From assembly GCA_043812935.1 (NCBI GenBank), contig JBDRLO010000017.1:1-43756 (forward strand): a stretch of DNA of 43,756 nt, read 5' to 3'. Source of the stretch: JBDRNE01 sp043812935 (GTDB lineage Bacteria > Omnitrophota > Gorgyraeia > Tantalellales > Tantalellaceae). The notes under the pieces are model-generated. The model was not told the origin of the DNA. It saw nothing but the letters and a program-made list of their open reading frames with translations, and searched no databases. The position numbers were made by a program, and so were the translations under genes. This document shows, in pieces, positions 40,392 to 43,756 of the stretch; within the stretch, counting starts at the first letter, position 1; the number at the start of each line of letters is the position of its first letter.

Positions 40392-41210
40392 TTATGCCGC
40401 CTCCCGGATCCTTTTTACCTCTATCAAATAATCTTTAAGTTCTTTTAGTTTTAGCATATTCGGCCCGTCGCTTAACGCTTTTTCCGGATGATGATGCACC
40501 TCAACGAACAATGCATCGCATCCGACAGCTACCGCGGCTTTTGAAAGAGGTAAAACATATTTCGATTCTCCTCCTGAGGATACAAGTTTTCCTCCCGGCA
40601 TCTGTACAGAATGTGTCGCGTCGTAAACTACCGGATAACCTGTTTCCGCCAGCATTATTATTGCCCTAAAATCATTTATCAACATATTGTATCCAAAAGT
40701 AGTCCCTCTTTCCGTTAAAAGAATTTTTTTGTTTCCTTTTGATTCAATTTTCTTCACCACATTATTCATTTCATATGGCGACATAAACTGTCCCTTTTTA
40801 ACGTTAATTACTTTGCCGGTAGCTGCCGCTTTTAAAATCAAATTTGTCTGTCTGCACAAAAAAGCAGGTATTTGTATTACATCTAAAACTTCTGCCGCTT
40901 CATCCACTTCTGAAACACAGTGCACATCACTCAATACCGGAAGGTTTAAATTTTCACGGATTTTACCTAAAATCCGCAGGCCATCCTTAATCCCAGGCCC
41001 TCTGAAAGAACTTATGGAACTTCTGTTGGCTTTATCATAACTTGCCTTAAATATAAACGGAATTTTTAAATCCTCCGTGATTTCTTTTATTGCACGCGCG
41101 TGTTCAATCGCGCTTTCTTCCGATTCAATAACACAAGGACCGGCAATAAGAACAAGCGGCTGGTTCACGCCAATCTTTATATCCTTAACTTCTACAAAAT
41201 TAATACTCAT
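40392..41210 (-). CDS. kdsA: 3-deoxy-8-phosphooctulonate synthase (Kdo-8-phosphate synthase)
   Basis: Condenses phosphoenolpyruvate with arabinose-5-phosphate. The 272-residue TIM barrel shows LIAGPCVIES, FKASYDKANRSSI, GTTFGYNMLI, DATHSVQMPGG and FVEVHHHPEKALSDG. A cysteine in the AGPC motif is typical of the metal-dependent form, though the full metal site was not checked. It sits tightly between kdsB and kdsD. Confidence 0.95.
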   Translation of the reverse strand: MSINFVEVKDIKIGVNQPLVLIAGPCVIESEESAIEHARAIKEITEDLKIPFIFKASYDKANRSSISSFRGPGIKDGLRILGKIRENLNLPVLSDVHCVSEVDEAAEVLDVIQIPAFLCRQTNLILKAAATGKVINVKKGQFMSPYEMNNVVKKIESKGNKKILLTERGTTFGYNMLINDFRAIIMLAETGYPVVYDATHSVQMPGGKLVSSGGESKYVLPLSKAAVAVGCDALFVEVHHHPEKALSDGPNMLKLKELKDYLIEVKRIREAA

Positions 41211-41214
41211 ACTC

Positions 41215-42024
41215 CTACCCCGCCTTTTCCTGCTTTACAGCCGCAAATTCTTCTTTATCCTTTAATAGCTCTCTTACTTTTTCCAAATCCTCTTGAGTAT
41301 CAACGCTAACAGTATCATACCGCGTTTCTATTGTTTTTATTTTATATCCATGTTCCAAAACCCTGAGTTGTTCTAATTTTTCTTTAATTTCCAAAGTTGA
41401 TTTTGGAAGATTTGTATAAGTAAACAAAAAATCCTTGGTATACCCATATAGCCCGATATGTTTAAAATATTTTCCGCTTACGTCTTCCGTATCTTGTTCG
41501 CGGGCAGAATCATCAATAGAACTTTCTTTAACAACATATGGAATCGGATTTCTTGAAAAATACAACGCAAATCCTTTCCTGTCGACAACAACTTTTACTA
41601 CATTGGGATCTGTAATTTCATTTTTATTATGGATCCGCTTTATTAGTGTCGCCATTTGCACGTTTTCCTCATATTCAAAAACCTGCACCAATTCATCTAT
41701 CATTAACGGATGAACCAGAGGTTCATCACCTTGTACATTAATAAACACATCCGCATCAACAGAATTTGCTATTTCCGCTAACCTATCTGTGCCTGAAGGT
41801 TGTTCCGGCGAAGTATAAACCGCTTTTCCTCCAAACGCTTCAACTGCTTTAAAAACTCTTTCCTTATCTACTGCTACTATGACCTCGTCTATTTCATGCG
41901 CTTCTTTTACACGTTCCCATATATGCTGAATCATAGGTTTTCCATTAATATCAGCCAAGACTTTTCCCTTAAGTCTCGTTGAGTGCCACCTTGCAGGTAT
42001 TACAGCTACGGCTTTCATTTTCAA
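41215..42024 (-). CDS. kdsB: 3-deoxy-manno-octulosonate cytidylyltransferase
   Basis: Activates Kdo as CMP-Kdo. The 269-residue protein shows IPARWHSTRLKGKVL, GTDRLAEI, FINVQGDEPLVHP and FKHIGLYGY, all family signatures. It is ~20 residues longer than usual, with a charged C-terminal tail (LKDKEEFAAVKQEKAG). AGGAGG lies 6 nt before the ATG. It is the second gene of the rfaE1-kds operon. Confidence 0.95.
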   Translation of the reverse strand: MKMKAVAVIPARWHSTRLKGKVLADINGKPMIQHIWERVKEAHEIDEVIVAVDKERVFKAVEAFGGKAVYTSPEQPSGTDRLAEIANSVDADVFINVQGDEPLVHPLMIDELVQVFEYEENVQMATLIKRIHNKNEITDPNVVKVVVDRKGFALYFSRNPIPYVVKESSIDDSAREQDTEDVSGKYFKHIGLYGYTKDFLFTYTNLPKSTLEIKEKLEQLRVLEHGYKIKTIETRYDTVSVDTQEDLEKVRELLKDKEEFAAVKQEKAG

Positions 42025-42037
42025 CCTCCTTTGTTGG

Positions 42038-42061
42038 GGTTAACTGATTAACCGTTCGGTT
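42038..42061. repeat. GGTTARCC octamer array (locus 9)
   Basis: Three 8-nt units (GGTTAACT, GATTAACC, GTTCGGTT) between rfaE1 and kdsB. The array abuts the rfaE1 stop codon (42062-42064) with no gap and leaves the kdsB ribosome site intact. Confidence 0.65.
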
Positions 42062-43060
42062 CTATTGTCCAATTTCCTTTTTTAATCTGTTAAGAAGTTC
42101 TTTTTGTTCTACAACCGCAACACCGATTTTTCCGACTACAATACCAGCAGCGCAGTTAGCTATATGCGCGGCAAGAACAGGAGATCCCCCGCTCACTGCC
42201 GACAATACATACGTTGCGATAACAGTATCACCAGCTCCGGAAACATCAAAAACTTCCTGTGCTAAAGTAGGGATTTTATACGGGTCTTTTCCCTTTTGAC
42301 AGACCATCATCCCATTCTCACCAAGAGTTAAAAGAATAACTTTTGCTCTCAGTTTTTTCAGCAGTTTGTCTCCGCCTTTTTTAAAAGTTTCATCACTATT
42401 TAAATCAAAGCCTACAGCCTTGGCAGCTTCATGATGGTTTGGGGTAATAACATCAATTCCTTTATAATAAGAAAAATGGTTTTCCTTAGGATCAACTGCC
42501 ACAATTTTATTGTACCGTTTAGCAATTGGAACCACTATTTTCAGTAAAGACGGTGTAATAATTCCTTTGCCATAATCTTCGATTATAACAGCGTCAAACT
42601 TTTTAATATTCTGCGATACATAATCTTTTATAAACGCCAAGTGTTTTCCTGTAACATGGCTTATATCTTCCCTGTCAATTCTCACAACCTGCTGATGATG
42701 AGCAATAACCCGCGTTTTTAAAATAGTAGGCCGGTTCTGATCCGTAATAATACCCTCAATGCCAACCTTTCTTTCTTCCAAAAGCGACTTTAATATCCCG
42801 CCTTTCTCATCCTTACCGACAATTCCTACAAGCGAAACCTCAGCACCTAAACTGGCAAGATTATTAGCTACGTTACAAGCCCCTCCCGGCATAAACCCGT
42901 CCCGTTTAACCCAAACAACGGGAACCGGCGCTTCCGGCGAGATACGAGATACTTCCCCCCATATGAACTGATCAAGAAGCAAATCCCCGATTACAAGAAT
43001 TCTTTTTTTACCGAACAAACTTACAACATTCTTTAAAGTAGAATATTTGTACTGCTTCAC
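42062..43060 (-). CDS. rfaE1: D-glycero-beta-D-manno-heptose-7-phosphate kinase (RfaE domain I)
   Basis: PfkB-type sugar kinase that phosphorylates heptose-7-phosphate for ADP-heptose. It shows GDLLLDQFIWGEVSRISPEAPVPV, GGACNVANNLASLGA, and near the end DVSGAGDTV with the catalytic Asp. The ~332-residue length covers the kinase only; the nucleotidyltransferase half of HldE is absent and must be a separate gene. The GTG at 43060 is chosen because GGAGG lies 8 nt before it; the frame opens further up (TTG at 43117) without a ribosome site. Confidence 0.93.
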   Translation of the reverse strand: MKQYKYSTLKNVVSLFGKKRILVIGDLLLDQFIWGEVSRISPEAPVPVVWVKRDGFMPGGACNVANNLASLGAEVSLVGIVGKDEKGGILKSLLEERKVGIEGIITDQNRPTILKTRVIAHHQQVVRIDREDISHVTGKHLAFIKDYVSQNIKKFDAVIIEDYGKGIITPSLLKIVVPIAKRYNKIVAVDPKENHFSYYKGIDVITPNHHEAAKAVGFDLNSDETFKKGGDKLLKKLRAKVILLTLGENGMMVCQKGKDPYKIPTLAQEVFDVSGAGDTVIATYVLSAVSGGSPVLAAHIANCAAGIVVGKIGVAVVEQKELLNRLKKEIGQ

Positions 43061-43141
43061 TAAACTTTCCTCCGAATTTTTGTTAAAAATACAATCGTTG
43101 ACTAGGGTTACGTTCAAAAACCTAACCCATTGTAAACGTGT

Positions 43142-43171
43142 ATTTTAGCATGTATTTCTTTAAAATGTCAA
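43142..43171 (-). promoter_or_regulatory. Promoter of the rfaE1-kds(-que) gene run
   Basis: Minus-strand TTGACA (43166-43171), 18-nt spacer, TAAAAT (43142-43147). The -35 box overlaps the trxA stop codon. The leader can fold GGGTTA with TAACCC (about 43104-43127). Confidence 0.65.
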
Positions 43172-43485
43172 ATATGCTTATTGAGCTTCAGGACAATATC
43201 ATTTTTTGGCACAACTCCCACAATTTTATCCACAACTTGCCCGTCTTTAAAAATCAGCAATGTAGGCACATTCATAACCTCATAATTCTTTGAAGTCTCC
43301 GGTCCGGCCTCAACATCAACTTTACAAACTTTAAGTTTATCTGTATATTCTTCCGCGATTTGCCCAATAACTGGAGCAAGCATACGGCAGGGCCCGCACC
43401 ATTCTGCCCAGAAATCTACTAAAACAGGAACCTTTGACTGAAGCACTTCTTGTTCAAAATTCGCATCATTAACAATAATTTCCAT
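43168..43485 (-). CDS. trxA: Thioredoxin
   Basis: Cytoplasmic disulfide reductase. The 105-residue protein has the active site WCGPC (29-33), with DFWAEW before it and the cis-proline in VMNVPTLLIF. Two overlapping ribosome sites precede two in-frame ATGs (43497 and 43485). The downstream one, with GGAGG 5 nt ahead, gives the usual family N-terminus. It sits between the heptosyltransferase remnant and rfaE1. Confidence 0.95.
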   Translation of the reverse strand: MEIIVNDANFEQEVLQSKVPVLVDFWAEWCGPCRMLAPVIGQIAEEYTDKLKVCKVDVEAGPETSKNYEVMNVPTLLIFKDGQVVDKIVGVVPKNDIVLKLNKHI

Positions 43486-43554
43486 ATTTTCCTCCATTTC
43501 ATCCTCCTTAATAAGTAACCGGGAGAACACCCCTCTATACTCGGGATTTCTTTC

Positions 43555-43575
43555 GGGCACAAGCCCCTCCCCTAC
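43555..43575 (-). repeat. GTAGGG-hairpin repeat, copy 7
   Basis: GGGC (43555-43558) pairs with GCCC (43563-43566); CCCCTAC follows. The minus strand reads CGTAGGGGAGGGGC. It starts 15 nt after the heptosyltransferase stop codon and is the least perfect copy. Confidence 0.5.
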
Positions 43576-43590
43576 GATTTCTAGTATTGT

Positions 43591-43755
43591 TCAACTTGTA
43601 GGCCTTAGTATTTTATCCACGGCTTTTATAACTTCTTCGGAGCTGATTTTTTTTAAACAAATAAAATTTTTACGGCAATTATGCGCCAGACATTCAACAC
43701 ATTCACGGGGATGGTGCACAATTTGATCGTTTCTGCCGACAGGAGCCCATCTTTT
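43591..43755 (-). CDS. Glycosyltransferase family 9 (heptosyltransferase) C-terminus, partial
   Basis: The last 54 codons of a gene entering from the right edge. They read KRWAPVGRNDQIVHHP, followed by a C-x2-C and later cysteines (ECVECLAHNC, FICL) and SSEEVIKAVDKIL. This is the C-terminal pattern of ADP-heptose:LPS heptosyltransferases (WaaF/RfaF type), in which the Cys pair is common. With rfaE1 and kds genes following, a role in LPS inner-core assembly is likely. The frame is too short for the track but clear. Confidence 0.8.
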   Translation of the reverse strand, partial: KRWAPVGRNDQIVHHPRECVECLAHNCRKNFICLKKISSEEVIKAVDKILRPTS

Positions 43756-43756
43756 G

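Noticed and set aside
7758..42061. Octamer and heptamer arrays as CRISPR repeats
   Set aside because: Units are 7-8 nt with no spacers, lie at many loci and have no cas genes.
42062..43117. Longer RfaE start (TTG at 43117)
   Set aside because: No ribosome site there, while the GTG at 43060 has GGAGG at ideal distance and gives the usual family length.

Overview
The window reads as chromosomal DNA of an uncultured, Gram-negative, strictly bacterial lineage. It encodes a complete Kdo branch (KdsA, B, C, D), heptose kinase, a heptosyltransferase remnant, a LpxL/HtrB-type acyltransferase and LptB/LptC, so the cell has an LPS-bearing outer membrane. The 16S fragment carries the probe-site variant GCAGCCTCCCGTAGGAGT instead of the usual EUB338 target. 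With the gene order and the dense short intergenic repeats, this makes me favour the Omnitrophota (former OP3) or another PVC-side lineage. That placement is inference. The length (43.8 kb) would fit a fosmid insert or a metagenome contig.

Layout. The left end holds the first ~377 nt of a 16S rRNA gene on the minus strand, with a strong promoter, an A/T-rich UP-like tract, a leader hairpin and a boxA. Every protein gene except one (a DUF2148 protein at 2112-2639) is also on the minus strand, so transcription runs right to left. In that order: a heptosyltransferase C-terminus and trxA; rfaE1-kdsB-kdsA-kdsD-kdsC (heptose/Kdo); queD-queC-queE-queF (queuosine precursor preQ1); lpxL-lptC-lptB (lipid A and LPS export); hpf, tig, clpP (ribosome hibernation, folding, proteolysis); a class V aminotransferase and serA (serine); a homocitrate/Re-citrate-synthase-like gene; purA; an OmpA-like lipoprotein; uppS-cdsA-dxr-rseP-ispG-proS (isoprenoid, phospholipid, intramembrane protease); rimP-nusA-infB (translation/transcription); trpS; scpA-scpB (chromosome segregation); pheA-hisC-aroF-tyrA-cmk-plsC-rpsA (aromatic amino acids plus housekeeping); and tyrS before the rRNA operon.

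Three conserved housekeeping or metabolic genes (infB, proS and the leuA/homocitrate-synthase-like gene) are each split by a small indel in a simple repeat. They are annotated as two reading frames each. Sequencing or assembly error is the first explanation to test. Good sigma70-type promoters can be read before rrn, tyrS, rpsA, rimP-nusA, the OmpA lipoprotein, hpf and rfaE1. Both the rrn and the rimP-nusA-infB leaders contain a terminator-like hairpin between promoter and gene.

The least expected content is intergenic. Two families of degenerate tandem arrays occur here: a 7-nt family arranged as inverted arms around a hairpin core (six loci), and an 8-nt GGTTARCC family (nine array segments). 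A third family of seven hairpins has changing stems but a constant GTAGGG edge, always on the same strand. These elements sit at stop codons with striking regularity, in several cases supplying the stop codon or last residues of the upstream protein. I do not recognise the two array families as described elements. The only gene-free stretch above 300 nt is 1770-2111; it holds the tyrS promoter, a ~98-nt inverted repeat, a candidate promoter for the DUF2148 gene and one GTAGGG hairpin. No CRISPR array, tRNA, transposase gene or phage gene was seen.
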